The notes beneath the pieces were generated by a model. The model was given only the letters and a program-made list of their open reading frames with translations, was not told where the DNA came from and made no database searches. A DNA stretch of 6,253 bases from contig JBBTTS010000056.1 of assembly GCA_038064135.1 (NCBI GenBank), positions 1-6,253 of the forward strand, given 5' to 3'. Shown here one piece after another: positions 5,925-6,253 of this stretch. Made by a program: the position numbers and the translations under genes. Position 1 is the first letter of the stretch; every line of letters begins with the position of its first letter. This DNA comes from JBBTTS01 sp038064135 (GTDB lineage Bacteria > Patescibacteriota > Saccharimonadia > Saccharimonadales > OMJO01).

Positions 5925-6008
5925 TGTATCAATCAATTTTTGGCTTTATTTAGTTTTAATAATGTTTGTTAAGAATAAGATACTAACTGAATATTTCTTT
6001 GAAAAATA

Positions 6009-6253
6009 TTATTTAGATTTTTCTTGCTTAAAGTTAGAAAGCTCCCTCTCAAAGCTTTCGATGTCACGAAAACGTCTGTAGACACTGGCGAACCGAACAT
6101 AAGCTACCTCGTTAAGATCGGCTAGTCTATCCATAACCATGTCACCTATCCTTGAGGTACTAACTTCTTGATCACCTAAATTAGAAAGCTGAAGTTCGAT
6201 ATCGTGAACCAAGCGTTCTAATTGCAGTGCTGTTATGGGTGTTTTTTCGCAGG
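6009..6253 (-). CDS. nrdR: Transcriptional repressor NrdR, C-terminal part (5' end outside window)
   Basis: The frame is open to the right edge and ends at TAA 6009-6011, giving 80 C-terminal residues of a family usually about 150 long. The missing part should contain the N-terminal zinc ribbon that binds DNA. What remains is most of the ATP-cone: CEKTPIT at the window edge, then a helix VHDIELQL, then IGDMVMDRLADLNEVAYVRFASVYRRF-type sequence, of which NEVAYVRFASVYRRF (48-62) is the hallmark. NrdR senses ATP/dATP through this domain and represses ribonucleotide reductase genes. The nrdJ gene 160 bp downstream on the same strand is the obvious target. The short TTG-started version at 6212 is only an artefact of the window edge. 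Confidence 0.93.
   Translation of the reverse strand, partial: CEKTPITALQLERLVHDIELQLSNLGDQEVSTSRIGDMVMDRLADLNEVAYVRFASVYRRFRDIESFERELSNFKQEKSK

Noticed and set aside
5849..6008. Cobalamin riboswitch upstream of the B12-dependent reductase
   Set aside because: The gap is only 160 bp and very AT-rich. I see no B12-box-like conserved core or multi-helix arrangement, and a full cobalamin riboswitch would barely fit.
5884..6081. Plus-strand open frame across the nrdR end and the spacer
   Set aside because: It overlaps the well-supported NrdR C-terminus on the other strand, has no ribosome binding site, and the product resembles no known family.
1..6253. CRISPR array, insertion sequence, tRNA or rRNA
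   Set aside because: No regularly spaced repeats beyond the 13-bp pair, no transposase frame or terminal inverted repeats, and no tRNA-like cloverleaf or rRNA sequence seen on either strand.
1..6253. Alternative genetic code with UGA read as an amino acid
   Set aside because: No coding frame needs an internal TGA, and the complete genes end at TAA or TAG at family-typical lengths.

Overview
The window looks like a compact, AT-rich chromosome segment of a Candidate Phyla Radiation (Patescibacteria) bacterium, most plausibly a Candidatus Saccharibacteria relative. This placement is an inference from gene content and style: a class II ribonucleotide reductase beside nrdR, short genes with small gaps, and an envelope protein with the Asn/Ser/Thr/Gly-rich beta-strand repeats common in that radiation. 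No taxonomic marker was searched. All genes read with the standard code, without internal TGA, which argues against the UGA-recoding Gracilibacteria/Absconditabacteria.

All six genes lie on the minus strand, so transcription runs from right to left. From the right edge they are: the C-terminal 80 residues of NrdR (6009-6253, 5' end outside the window); NrdJ, a B12-dependent ribonucleotide reductase of 924 residues (3074-5848); an 88-residue thioredoxin-fold-like protein without a CxxC motif (2771-3037); ribosomal protein L21 (2351-2659, own promoter); a membrane-anchored SGNH-family hydrolase-like protein (1345-2244, own promoter); a 307-bp gap of very low GC carrying two perfect DnaA boxes in a 13-bp tandem repeat; and the N-terminal 345 residues of a secreted or membrane-anchored repeat protein (1-1037) that runs off the left edge.

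The right half is a deoxynucleotide supply module. NrdR is the ATP-cone repressor of ribonucleotide reductase genes and NrdJ is the enzyme it would control. The small protein 36 nt downstream is probably co-transcribed, but it lacks the cysteines of an ordinary redox partner. The left half is an envelope module: an SGNH protein whose six cysteines are all on the outer side of one membrane segment, and a large repeat-rich surface protein. L21 sits between the two halves without the usual rpmA (L27) partner.

The points most worth a second look are the paired DnaA boxes beside an AT-rich, hairpin-bearing spacer (1307-1332), a possible frame disruption at the N-terminus of the surface protein (around 1037-1069), and the CxxC-less thioredoxin-like gene behind nrdJ. 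I did not find an unmistakable new defence, mobile or CRISPR system.
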